Shown: in pieces, positions 8,118-15,837 of the stretch
Position numbering within the stretch: position 1 is the first letter of the stretch
Layout of the letters: the number at the start of each line of letters is the position of its first letter
Assembly: GCA_937951615.1 (NCBI GenBank)
Contig: CALFBH010000041.1
Location: 248,001-312,000 of the forward strand
Source: an uncultured Saprospiraceae bacterium
Lineage (GTDB): Bacteria > Bacteroidota > Bacteroidia > Chitinophagales > Saprospiraceae
Reading direction: 5' to 3'
Length of the DNA stretch: 64,000 bases
The notes under the pieces: generated by a model
Told to the model about the DNA's origin: nothing
The model's input: the letters and a program-made list of their open reading frames with translations, nothing else
Database searches by the model: none
Made by a program: the position numbers and the translations under genes

Positions 8118-10640
8118 TTGATTCACAAAGACCGATATACCACGCTCAAATCTCTGCTCTCACGCTGGCGAATACAACGGGGCATAGAATCTGTATTATG
8201 GGCATTGAGTTTTGGTATTCTCGCTACTGCTTTTATTTATGTATTCGATGAAAACCCCAAATTTCTTAGACTCATTTTTAGTACTACAATCCTTGTTAGT
8301 TTACTCGCTTTTTTTCAACATTTTCGACTTTGGTCTACTGGTCAACAGGAAATTATTCGTTACCTAAATCGCACCTATCCTGAACTGGAAGATAGTGCTG
8401 ACCTATTGTTGGTTTCTGATGATGACTTGTCTGGTTTAGCAGTTGTGCAGAAAAGTCGGATGACGGAGACGCTGGCAAAAATACACCATCAAATCCGACT
8501 ACCACATCGTATGGGTTGGGCATTTTTATGCTTGTGTTTTGCTGGACTAGCTGGCGCGGGAGTTTTTTACGGAAAACCTTATTTTACAAAAGAAAAAATT
8601 GCCCTCGCAGAACAGGAAACGATCCAAAATACATCTTCGATTAGTCCATCTATTTCAAAAAAAACAAAGCTGCCTGAGCTTATTATAAAAAAAGTACGTC
8701 TGCAATATACGCCACCCGCCTATACTCGACTGCCTTCCGAAACTGCCGATTCACCAAACTTGAAAGCTCCTCAATTTTCTCAACTCAAGTGGACAATCCA
8801 GTTTTCCCGCTCCATTAAAAACGGATTTATTGCTTTTCAAAATGAAGAAAAGATTCCCTTGACCCAGCAAAGTCGTACCACTTATACGGCTGAAATGCCA
8901 TTGGAGAAAACAGGGCTTTACACCATCACCTTTACAGACAAACAGGGCAAAACAAAAGTCAGCGATTATTATAAACTGGAAGCCATTCCTGATGTTTCAC
9001 CGGATATTGCAATCAAGGGTTTAGAACCTTATAAAGAATACTTTTTTGATACACTGACAACTGTTTCATTTACCGCTAAGGTGAAAGATGACTATGGCAT
9101 CACGGCTGCCCGTATGGTTGCCACCCTAAGTCGGGGCGAAGGTGAAGCCGTAAAATTTAGAGACGATACTTTGTTTTTCGATCAGTCATTCGATGGCAAT
9201 CGCAGTTATGAACTCAGCCACACATTGCGCCTTCGCGACCTGGATATGGAACCTGGTGATGAACTCTACCTACACATCGAAGCTACTGACAATCGTCGTC
9301 CCAAAAAACAAACTGCCCGGACTTTCAAGTACATCATTGCTTTCGAAGATACCGCAAGTATAAATTTCAGCATGGAAGGTACTATGGCACTCGATAGAAT
9401 GCCTGCCTATTTTCGGAGTCAGCGACAAATTATTATTGATACAGAAAAACTGGTCGCTCAGAAAGGCAAGATGTCCACTACAGCATTTAATGAAACTAGT
9501 AATGGCATTGCTGCCGACCAGAAAATTCTACGCCTACGGTATGGAAGATTTTTAGGGGAGGAATTTGAGACGGTTATTGGAGAGGTTTCAGAAGAGAGAG
9601 GAGAGACCGCTGTGCTGAGAGAAGAGAGAGGAGAGACCGCTGCGCTGCGAGAAGCGAGAAGCGAGAAGCGAGAGGAACATGAACATGACCACAAAGAGGA
9701 AGGACACAACCCGCAACTCGCAACTCATCAACACGAAGAAGGAATATTGAATACCGAACACCGAATAACGAATGACGAAGGCGAAACACATGAACACGAC
9801 AACTCGCAACACGCAACTCATCAACACGAAGAAAGAATATCGAATACCGAACACCAAATAACGAATAGCGAAGGAGAAACCAAACAACCCGACAACCCGC
9901 AACCCGCAACTCACCAACACGACAACACATCAACACACCAACACAACCACGACCACGGGCATGACCACGAAGAAGGCGAAACAGAAAATCTACTAGAAGC
10001 CTATATGCATATCCACGACAATATGGAGGAAGCCACCTTTTTCGACCAGTCCACAGCAGCTAAGCTTCGGGCTTCGCTGGCTAAAATGTGGGAAGCGGAA
10101 TTGCAATTGCGCCTGTATCAGCCAGCGCGCGCATTGGAACATGAGTATGCTGCTTTGAAATTGCTGAAAGAAGTGCAACAGGCTTCGCGGGTGTATGTGG
10201 AGCGAATTGGTTTTGAAGCCCCCACCATCAAAGTCGCTGAAAAACGGCTGACTGGCGAGTTGGACGACATTAAAAATACAGCAATACAGAAAGACAATAC
10301 ACCAGATGATTTATACCCAGCTATGCGGGAGGCAGTGCTAGTCCTAGAAAAACTGAGGCAGGAAAATCGCGCCCCCAACCATCCCGAGCAACACCTGCTC
10401 AACGATGCTGGTTCAGAACTGGCAGGGCTGGCACTGGTACGACCTGGCAATTATTTTGTGGCTTTGCAACAACTGAAACTACTGACCGACGGCGTCGTAC
10501 CAAAATCGGCTTTATCGCTTTATTTAACCGCTGTGCAAGAGACTTTTGTTCAGGCTTTGCCAGATACAGAATATGAGCCTGCACCTCGACATTACACCTC
10601 GGAGCGACTTGCGAAATTGTATCTAAATTTCCTTAAATAA
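8118..10640 (+). CDS. DUF4175-family membrane protein with a repeat-derived His-rich insert
   Basis: The 840-residue product uses a TTG start (MIHKDRYTTLKSLLSRW). Two membrane helices lie at about 25-45 and 50-66 and a third near 132-150. The extracytoplasmic part contains the DUF4175 hallmark YTPPAYTRLPS (about 199-209) and two Ig-like strand-rich regions (220-430). Residues 491-616 are a low-complexity insert rich in His, Glu and Thr (ATHQHEE, NTEHRITN, HDHGHDHEEGE). Its DNA is made of short tandem repeats, not normal codon usage, and recurs in the intergenic region at 14985-15160. A helical C-terminal region follows (620-840). Function is unknown; it belongs to the BatA-type cell-envelope cluster. 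Confidence 0.85.
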   Translation: MIHKDRYTTLKSLLSRWRIQRGIESVLWALSFGILATAFIYVFDENPKFLRLIFSTTILVSLLAFFQHFRLWSTGQQEIIRYLNRTYPELEDSADLLLVSDDDLSGLAVVQKSRMTETLAKIHHQIRLPHRMGWAFLCLCFAGLAGAGVFYGKPYFTKEKIALAEQETIQNTSSISPSISKKTKLPELIIKKVRLQYTPPAYTRLPSETADSPNLKAPQFSQLKWTIQFSRSIKNGFIAFQNEEKIPLTQQSRTTYTAEMPLEKTGLYTITFTDKQGKTKVSDYYKLEAIPDVSPDIAIKGLEPYKEYFFDTLTTVSFTAKVKDDYGITAARMVATLSRGEGEAVKFRDDTLFFDQSFDGNRSYELSHTLRLRDLDMEPGDELYLHIEATDNRRPKKQTARTFKYIIAFEDTASINFSMEGTMALDRMPAYFRSQRQIIIDTEKLVAQKGKMSTTAFNETSNGIAADQKILRLRYGRFLGEEFETVIGEVSEERGETAVLREERGETAALREARSEKREEHEHDHKEEGHNPQLATHQHEEGILNTEHRITNDEGETHEHDNSQHATHQHEERISNTEHQITNSEGETKQPDNPQPATHQHDNTSTHQHNHDHGHDHEEGETENLLEAYMHIHDNMEEATFFDQSTAAKLRASLAKMWEAELQLRLYQPARALEHEYAALKLLKEVQQASRVYVERIGFEAPTIKVAEKRLTGELDDIKNTAIQKDNTPDDLYPAMREAVLVLEKLRQENRAPNHPEQHLLNDAGSELAGLALVRPGNYFVALQQLKLLTDGVVPKSALSLYLTAVQETFVQALPDTEYEPAPRHYTSERLAKLYLNFLK
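9588..9965. repeat. Composite short-tandem-repeat block inside the DUF4175 gene
   Basis: Successive tracts are: a roughly 41-bp duplication containing AGAGAGGAGAGACCGCTG; heptamers GCGAGAA (9648-9672); a GAACATGA pair; AACCCGC/AACTCGC units; then CGAATAC, CGAACAC, CGAATAA, CGAATGA units twice (9748-9780 and 9838-9866); and CAACACG/CAACACA units (9910-9945). All are read in frame. The block 9588-9780 matches 14990-15165 in inverse orientation. Confidence 0.9.
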
Positions 10641-10663
10641 TGAAAGCTCCAAAATGCTTTATG

Positions 10664-10790
10664 CCCATAGTCCGCAGTCGATGGTCAATGGCTGTTTTTT
10701 TTACGAAACAACAATTTTATTCCGCTTTTTTATGCATTTTGCAAAGCAAAATGCCTTTACTTTTCCATCGACCATCGACCTAAACTGTTA
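10664..10790. repeat. Family A cruciform repeat, copy 2
   Basis: The left arm is CCATAGTCCGCAGTCGATGG, the core hairpin is GCATTTTGCAAAGCAAAATGC at 10734-10754 (perfect arms), and the right arm is CCATCGACCATCGACC followed by TAAACTGTTA. The reading frame of the next gene runs open through this element, so the first 47 codons of that frame are repeat DNA and not protein. Confidence 0.88.
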
Positions 10791-10794
10791 TAAG

Positions 10795-12636
10795 TTGAAC
10801 ATCTTAGACCAATTTCACGACATACAATTTCTAACGCCCCTCCCCTATCTCCGACTGATGCTGATTGGGGCTGTATTGTTGTGGCTGGTCTTGATGATTT
10901 TGTTGCTTCGGCGCAAAGGCAGGCGGCGGCTTTGGTTTCGGATTCCTGTGACGACTTTGGCGATATTGTGTTTACTCGCTTTGGGTTTGCGCCCTTTTCA
11001 GTTTATGAGCGAAGACGCTATTACTGCGGTATTCCTGACGAATGGTTTTGAGCGCGGAGTGGCGGATAGTTTGCTAGCTGATTTGCCAGATGCGCAATTG
11101 TTTTCCACAGAGGCGGTGCTGGGTTTTGACCGTGCAGTACAACAGATTCCCGATGCTCATTTTCTAGCTCGCAATCATCCTAGACTGAAAGAAGTTTTTG
11201 TCTTGGGTAATGGTTTACATGAATATGAACTGACTGCCTTTCAAAAACTGAAGTCCACTTTCCTGCTCAATGATTTCCCTGAAGGCATCACTAATATTGG
11301 CTACCCAAAATACTGGACGGTCGATGAAACATTCTTTGTGCAGGGCAACTATCATCATACAAATAAAAATGCTTATTGGCTCGTGTTGGAAGGGCAAAGT
11401 GGGGCTTCGGATTCCATTTTATTCGACCAACAGCAGGCTTATTTTTTTGATTTAAAACAGCCTTTATCACAGCCCGGAAAATATTTATTTCAATTACTTA
11501 CGAAGAACCCAAAAGGGCAGGTTTTAAATCGAGAACGTTTTCCTATTTTTGTTGCCCCAAAAGAGAAATTGCGACTGGTCTTGATTAGTGATTCGCCTTC
11601 TTTTGAAGTCAAAAATTTCAAAAATCGCTGGTCGGACAAAGGTCATCAAATTGCTGTGCGTTCTGCCATTTCCAGGGGGAAATTTAAAACTGAATTTATC
11701 AATCGTCCTCAAATTAACTTGGATAAAATTGACAAATCGCTCCTTGCAGAAACAGATATTTTCTTGACAACGATAGAAGCTTTACAACAATTTAGCGAAA
11801 GCGAATACAAAGCCCTGCAAAAAGCTGTACAGAATGGAATGGGCATGGTGATTTGGGGCAGTGATAAAGTATTGAAGCCTTCCTTATCGTCCAGTCATCG
11901 TGCATTTTTTCTGGATTTTTCATGCTATAAAACGGAGCAAAAAGAACTACTGATTGCTGGAAACGATTTCGGATTAACAGAGGATTTCACATTGCCTGTA
12001 AATGGTTTTTCTTTTGGTGAAAAAGGCAGCAAAATAGCTGGAGAAGCTGCTGCTTATCGCAATAAAGCTTATGGTAGAATTGCCCTATTACGTTCTAGTC
12101 AGACTTATAAGATATTGTTGGATGGAAAACAGGAATTATACGATGCAATTTGGTCAGAAATCCTAAAAACAAGTAATCGGGCAAAGCCAGAAAACAGGAC
12201 ATGGACAAGTCAGGAAGAGCAATTGGCTTTCAAAGATTTACCTATACAGTTTCAACTTACCAGCACTGAGGCTAAACCTGTCGGGCAACTTAATTCACCG
12301 CAAAAAAGCATCCCATTTTACCTCGCCCAGCATCCTTATAACCCCGAACAATGGCAGGGCAAAGTCTGGCCGAAATCTACTGGATGGCATACATTAAGCA
12401 CTCAAAAATATCCAAAAAATAAAACCTGGAGCTATGTCTATGGGGATAAGGACTGGCAGGCACTTCGCACAGCTACGCGGATTCAGCAAAACCGAGATTG
12501 GCTGGCTCAAAAAGACAGGACACAGGTCAAGAAACCTATTTTACAGAAAAATGTGGAGCGTCGGTTTCCGCTTTGGTGGTTTTATGTTGGCTTATTGGGG
12601 GCTTGGGTTCTTCTTTGGTTGGAAGAAAAATTGTAA
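10795..12636 (+). CDS. Membrane protein of the BatA-type cluster, function unknown
   Basis: I place the start at TTG 10795 (MNILDQFHDIQFLTPLPYL), just after repeat copy 2; the next option is ATG 10858. The 613-residue product has two N-terminal helices (about 19-39 and 47-65, each rich in Leu/Ile, joined by LRRKGRRRLWFRIP) and one C-terminal helix (about 592-609, WWFYVGLLGAWVLLWLEE). The large extracytoplasmic part includes a region (about 260-410: FPIFVAPKEKLRLVLISDSPSFE, MGMVIWGSDK) resembling the glutamine-amidotransferase-like fold seen in BatA-associated proteins, but I see no catalytic Cys. It probably forms a complex with the BatA-like and DUF4175 proteins (inference from adjacency). 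Confidence 0.7.
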   Translation: MNILDQFHDIQFLTPLPYLRLMLIGAVLLWLVLMILLLRRKGRRRLWFRIPVTTLAILCLLALGLRPFQFMSEDAITAVFLTNGFERGVADSLLADLPDAQLFSTEAVLGFDRAVQQIPDAHFLARNHPRLKEVFVLGNGLHEYELTAFQKLKSTFLLNDFPEGITNIGYPKYWTVDETFFVQGNYHHTNKNAYWLVLEGQSGASDSILFDQQQAYFFDLKQPLSQPGKYLFQLLTKNPKGQVLNRERFPIFVAPKEKLRLVLISDSPSFEVKNFKNRWSDKGHQIAVRSAISRGKFKTEFINRPQINLDKIDKSLLAETDIFLTTIEALQQFSESEYKALQKAVQNGMGMVIWGSDKVLKPSLSSSHRAFFLDFSCYKTEQKELLIAGNDFGLTEDFTLPVNGFSFGEKGSKIAGEAAAYRNKAYGRIALLRSSQTYKILLDGKQELYDAIWSEILKTSNRAKPENRTWTSQEEQLAFKDLPIQFQLTSTEAKPVGQLNSPQKSIPFYLAQHPYNPEQWQGKVWPKSTGWHTLSTQKYPKNKTWSYVYGDKDWQALRTATRIQQNRDWLAQKDRTQVKKPILQKNVERRFPLWWFYVGLLGAWVLLWLEEKL

Positions 12637-12640
12637 AATG

Positions 12641-12805
12641 GGAAATTCAGTAGTGTTCGATTAAAGTATGAAATAGTCGGCAGACGAAGGATTTTATGAA
12701 AATTGGTGATTTATCCCCTTAAATATGCTGTATTTCCAACCAAATTCGTCTGACGACAACGGAATTTACTCAATCATACTTTAGTCGAGTACTACCGAAA
12801 ATTCC
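12641..12805. repeat. MITE-like inverted-repeat element / bidirectional terminator
   Basis: The outer arms 12646-12671 and 12774-12799 are reverse complements at 22 of 26 positions (TTCRGTAGTRYTCGAYTAAA). The inner arms 12676-12688 and 12745-12757 carry GTCGGCAGACGAA and TTCGTCTGACGAC. The inner hairpin is related to 19418-19456. The element lies between two convergent genes. It contains no coding sequence. Confidence 0.75.
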
Positions 12806-12861
12806 AAATTCCAACAATAAAAAGGTGTGGGAGATCAAGTTCTAAAAGGTATTCAACTTGG

Positions 12862-14016
12862 TTAATAATCTGGAATTTCTCTCCAGGTGACCACTCGCTG
12901 CTTGTTTTTTCTTTCCTGTGTATCATCGCCTCCATAAAACACAAATCCGCCAGGGTTTCCCGTTAATTTTTCCCAATATTTTAATCCTTTAAAATAGCTC
13001 CCCGAAATAGTTGTACCAGATTTTATTTCTATTGGAATTTGTGTTAAACCTTCATCAATCACCACATCCATTTCATGCCCATCCTGACTTCGCCAATAAT
13101 AGATATTGGAACGTTGCCCCTGATTAAAACGATTTTTAATCAATTCATTGACTACAAAATTCTCAAAAATTGCGCCCCGATAAGGATGCAAATACAAGTC
13201 ATCTGGTGTCTTTATTCTCAATAAAGAACAGACCAGTCCGGTATCATAAAAGTATAATTTAGGGCTTTTGACCATTCGCTTATTGAAATTTTTATAATAA
13301 GGCGGCAACAGATGAATGATATAACTCGCCTGTAAAATACCCAGCCACGATTGAATGGTTTTATAATCCACACCAACCTCCGAAGCCAGCGCAGAATACT
13401 TAAGTTGTTGCCCTACCCGACCAGCACATAAGCCCAAAAATTTCTCAAATAATAACAGATTTTCTATATTCCTAATTTGCCGCACATCTCGCTCCACATA
13501 AGTACGAATATACGAGGGATACCATGCAGTAGGTGGAATATGTTCAGCCTGAACAGAAGGGTAACTTCCACGAAATAATACAGTATTCAAATCCTCCAAA
13601 GCATCAGGAATCTCTGCCATTTCCCGAACAGAAAATGGCAACAAATCCAGATATGCCGCACGTCCGGCAAGGCTTTGAGTGAGTTTTTCGACAAGTAAAA
13701 AATTATTTGAACCTGTCAATATAAAACGTCCTTTCTCTGGACTTTCGTCCAAAATTTGTTGCAGGTAAGACAAGAGTTCAGGCGTGCGCTGAACTTCATC
13801 AAAGATAGCTCCGTCTTTGTATTTTTTTAGAAAATTATTTGGATCAGAAAGCGCGAAATTGCGATAGTCGGGATTCTCTAATGACACATAAGGCTTGTCG
13901 GGAAAACACATGCGCGCAAGGGTCGTTTTTCCGCTTTGACGTGGTCCTACGATGGCAACAGCCTTGAAAGCTTTTGCCAGGCTTTTTATTTTATCGGTAG
14001 CTTGACGTTTTATCAT
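12862..14016 (-). CDS. AAA_14 / DUF4143 family ATPase
   Basis: I chose ATG 14016 (MIKRQATDKIKSL), the usual opening of this family, over a TTG at 14025. The 384-residue product has an N-terminal AAA_14 P-loop domain: Walker A GPRQSGKTTLA (about 25-35), Walker B GAIFDEVQR (about 70-78) and sensor ILTGSNNFLL. The C-terminal DUF4143 domain (about 200-340) ends with a PD-(D/E)XK-like core (EMDVVIDEGLTQIPIEIKSGTT). The cellular role of the family is unknown; members are widespread, patchily distributed and often accompany mobile or toxin-like loci. A hairpin covers the start codon (14015-14057). Confidence 0.9.
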   Translation of the reverse strand: MIKRQATDKIKSLAKAFKAVAIVGPRQSGKTTLARMCFPDKPYVSLENPDYRNFALSDPNNFLKKYKDGAIFDEVQRTPELLSYLQQILDESPEKGRFILTGSNNFLLVEKLTQSLAGRAAYLDLLPFSVREMAEIPDALEDLNTVLFRGSYPSVQAEHIPPTAWYPSYIRTYVERDVRQIRNIENLLLFEKFLGLCAGRVGQQLKYSALASEVGVDYKTIQSWLGILQASYIIHLLPPYYKNFNKRMVKSPKLYFYDTGLVCSLLRIKTPDDLYLHPYRGAIFENFVVNELIKNRFNQGQRSNIYYWRSQDGHEMDVVIDEGLTQIPIEIKSGTTISGSYFKGLKYWEKLTGNPGGFVFYGGDDTQERKNKQRVVTWREIPDY

Positions 14017-14057
14017 TTCCTGCAAAATAGGAATTCAAATCCTATTTTGCAAGAAAT
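14015..14057 (-). promoter_or_regulatory. Hairpin sequestering the start codon of the AAA_14 gene
   Basis: The arms 14015-14032 and 14040-14057 pair at 17 of 18 positions around a 7-nt loop. On the transcript the 3' arm contains the purine-rich CAGGAA and the first two bases of the AUG. The structure could hold translation down, or the dyad could be a DNA operator. Confidence 0.55.
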
Positions 14058-14130
14058 TGTATTAAATTCCAAACCCCAAAACAGATACGCTTTGGAATTT
14101 GGAATGTCTCATTTTGTGATTTCCAGAGTA

Positions 14131-14820
14131 TTAACTCGCTTTTTTCTTCGTTTTAATGGAACAACCAATTGCTTTTGTCAAAGTAGGATCTGGTGATTTC
14201 CCAGCATTCACTGCAGCGATGGCATTCTCTACATACTTCACATTGACCGCTTCCGGCTTCTTGCCATTATCGTCAATCGCTCCTGTGTAAGCAATAGTCA
14301 TTGCCCCCGTTCCATCATTTTTCAACAGATAAACTTCTGGTGTTTTAGTCGCGCCAAATTTAGGATAGATCTCCTGCTTTTCATCAAATACATAAGCGAA
14401 TTTGAAGTCTTTTTCTTTCGCTCGTTTTTGCATACTTGCCATATCATCTTCTGGCTTGATTTCTATGTCATTGGAATTGATTGCCAATACCGGATAACCT
14501 TGTGAAGCATACTTATTGTGCAGCTCATTCATCCGATCTTCGTAAGCCACTACCCAAGGACAGGAATTGCAACTAAAAATGACGATGACGCCTTTTTCGT
14601 CTTTGTAATTTTCCAAAGACACCATACTTCCGTCGATGTTTTCCAGTTTAAAATCCTCTACCGCATCACCTACCTGATAGCCTTTTTTTGCAGGCTTTTC
14701 AGTTTTAGGCGCGACATTAGTCTTGGTGTCCGTTGTAGCCGTTGTCGCACTGTCATTTTTACAGCTTACAAAAGCAAACATTAAGCATAGCGCTAAGGCA
14801 AATTGAAATTTAGTTCTCAT
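14131..14820 (-). CDS. Thioredoxin-fold (AhpC/TSA-redoxin type) lipoprotein
   Basis: The 229-residue product has a lipoprotein signal (LCLMFAFVSC, Cys at about 20), a Thr/Lys-rich linker, then a redoxin domain: VGDAVEDFKLENIDGSMVSL, VIVIFSCNSCPWVVAYEDRM with a CNSC active site at about 92-95, and the cis-Pro region GATKTPEVYLL. A C-terminal Cys sits in KAIGCSIK, which is characteristic of this periplasmic subfamily and may act as a resolving or metal-ligand residue. Its neighbour at 15160 is a second thioredoxin-like lipoprotein on the same strand, separated by repeat DNA. It probably works in envelope disulfide or redox chemistry. Confidence 0.85.
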   Translation of the reverse strand: MRTKFQFALALCLMFAFVSCKNDSATTATTDTKTNVAPKTEKPAKKGYQVGDAVEDFKLENIDGSMVSLENYKDEKGVIVIFSCNSCPWVVAYEDRMNELHNKYASQGYPVLAINSNDIEIKPEDDMASMQKRAKEKDFKFAYVFDEKQEIYPKFGATKTPEVYLLKNDGTGAMTIAYTGAIDDNGKKPEAVNVKYVENAIAAVNAGKSPDPTLTKAIGCSIKTKKKAS

Positions 14821-14854
14821 TTTTTGTTTGTTTTATTATTTTAAAATTGTGTTG

Positions 14855-15159
14855 TTGTGTTGCGGGGTTGCGGGTTGCGAGTTGTCGTGTTCATGTAAGT
14901 GGAAGTACAAATCCAAACGTCAAATTCAAATTCAAAAAACTATTGACAATAAGCCAATTAGTCAAATTGAAAGTGGCGTTTAGTTGAGTCCAAGCACTTA
15001 TTTCTCCTTCATTATTCGTTATTCGGTGTTCGATATTCGATATTCCTTCTTCGTGTTGATGAGTTGCGTGTTGCGGGTTGTGTCCTTCCTCTTTGTGTTC
15101 ATGTTCATGTTCTTCTCTCTTCTCGCTTCTCGCAGCGCAGCGGTCTCTCCTCTCTCTTC
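14855..15159. repeat. Composite short-tandem-repeat block between two thioredoxin-fold genes
   Basis: This whole 339-bp gap is repeat DNA. It holds GGGTTGC units (14861-14880), a family I element (14907-14981), then ATTCGTTATTCGGTGTTCG units, TGCGTGTTGCGGGTTG, TTCATGTTCATG and TCTCGCTTCTCGCAGCGCAG units ending at the stop codon of the next gene. The part 14990-15160 is the inverse-orientation relative of 9588-9780 inside the DUF4175 gene. A 90-codon open frame across it has no protein-like features. Confidence 0.9.
14907..14981. repeat. Family I dispersed repeat, copy 2
   Basis: ACAAATCCAAACGTCAAATT, then TATTGACAATAAGCCAATTA and ATTGAAAGTGGCGTTTA. It is closely related to the copies at 6981 and 22268. 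Confidence 0.82.
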
Positions 15160-15744
15160 TCAAAGCAAGTCTTTCACTATTTTCTCCAGTTCTTCATACT
15201 CAAATTCCTGCTCAAAAAACAAGCGTTTATCTTTGGTATAAAAAAGCGTAGCCGGAATAGACCCCGACCATTCAGGGCTGACCTTATCGATCCATGAATT
15301 ATAATCTGCATCATCCAGCAAAGCGACTTTTGACTGCAAATCTCGTTCTTTGACAAAAGGAATTACTTTATTGTCTAATTTTTTAATATCATCAAGGGAA
15401 ACAAGCATGACTTCCACATTTTTATCCTTATATTCGCTATTGATTTTTTCAAAATAAGGTAATTCAGCCACACAAGGCTTGCACCAGGTTGCCCAAAAAT
15501 TGATGACCCGAATTTTATCGTCTTTTTGATGCAAAAGGGGTTCAAATTCATCAAATTTAAGGTAAGTAGGAAGACTTGTTTCACTTTTTTTAATCGCTTC
15601 CGCAATAGCATTTTCCACTGTCTTGACCTCAGTGTCAGATAGTTTTCCAGTATCTGTTACCTGATGTTTTGAATTGGCAGAACCGCATCCCACCGAAACA
15701 GCCATCCACAAAAAACAAAGGCTTTTTAATATCAATTTCATCAT
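15160..15744 (-). CDS. TlpA-like thioredoxin lipoprotein
   Basis: The 194-residue product has a lipoprotein signal (LWMAVSVGCGS, Cys at about 20) and a single TlpA/ResA-type domain: IRVINFWATWCKPCVAELPYF with the WCKPC active site at about 87-91, then VMLVSLDD and the cis-Pro SGSIPATLFY. Such proteins reduce disulfides of periplasmic partners, for example in cytochrome c maturation or oxidative protection. A tandem ATG (15744 and 15741) leaves the exact start open by one codon. The stop codon abuts the repeat block. Confidence 0.88.
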   Translation of the reverse strand: MMKLILKSLCFLWMAVSVGCGSANSKHQVTDTGKLSDTEVKTVENAIAEAIKKSETSLPTYLKFDEFEPLLHQKDDKIRVINFWATWCKPCVAELPYFEKINSEYKDKNVEVMLVSLDDIKKLDNKVIPFVKERDLQSKVALLDDADYNSWIDKVSPEWSGSIPATLFYTKDKRLFFEQEFEYEELEKIVKDLL

Positions 15745-15837
15745 ATTTTTTTAATCTGTTATCTAAGGTAACACATTTCTGCTTTTCTTGTTCCCATAAT
15801 TCTCCACAAAACAAATTATTCACACTAAAACCTAAAG

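Noticed and set aside
9458-9936. Minus-strand open frames opposite the DUF4175 repeat insert
   Set aside because: The heptamer tracts are stop-free on both strands; the products are repetitive (RYSVFGIRYS-type) with no signal or domain.
10654-10794. N-terminal extension of the third BatA-cluster protein (47 codons)
   Set aside because: It is the translated family A repeat copy 2; the homologous-looking membrane start begins after it at TTG 10795.
12862-14016. Idea that the AAA_14/DUF4143 gene is part of a defence island with Uma2 and the AAA/DUF234 gene
   Set aside because: These genes are widely separated by housekeeping and envelope genes, and no restriction, toxin or abortive-infection module adjoins any of them.
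14891-15163. A 90-codon minus-strand open frame between the two thioredoxin-fold genes
   Set aside because: It is a translation of repeat DNA (family I element plus heptamers); the similarity to the DUF4175 insert is at the DNA level and there is no independent protein signal.
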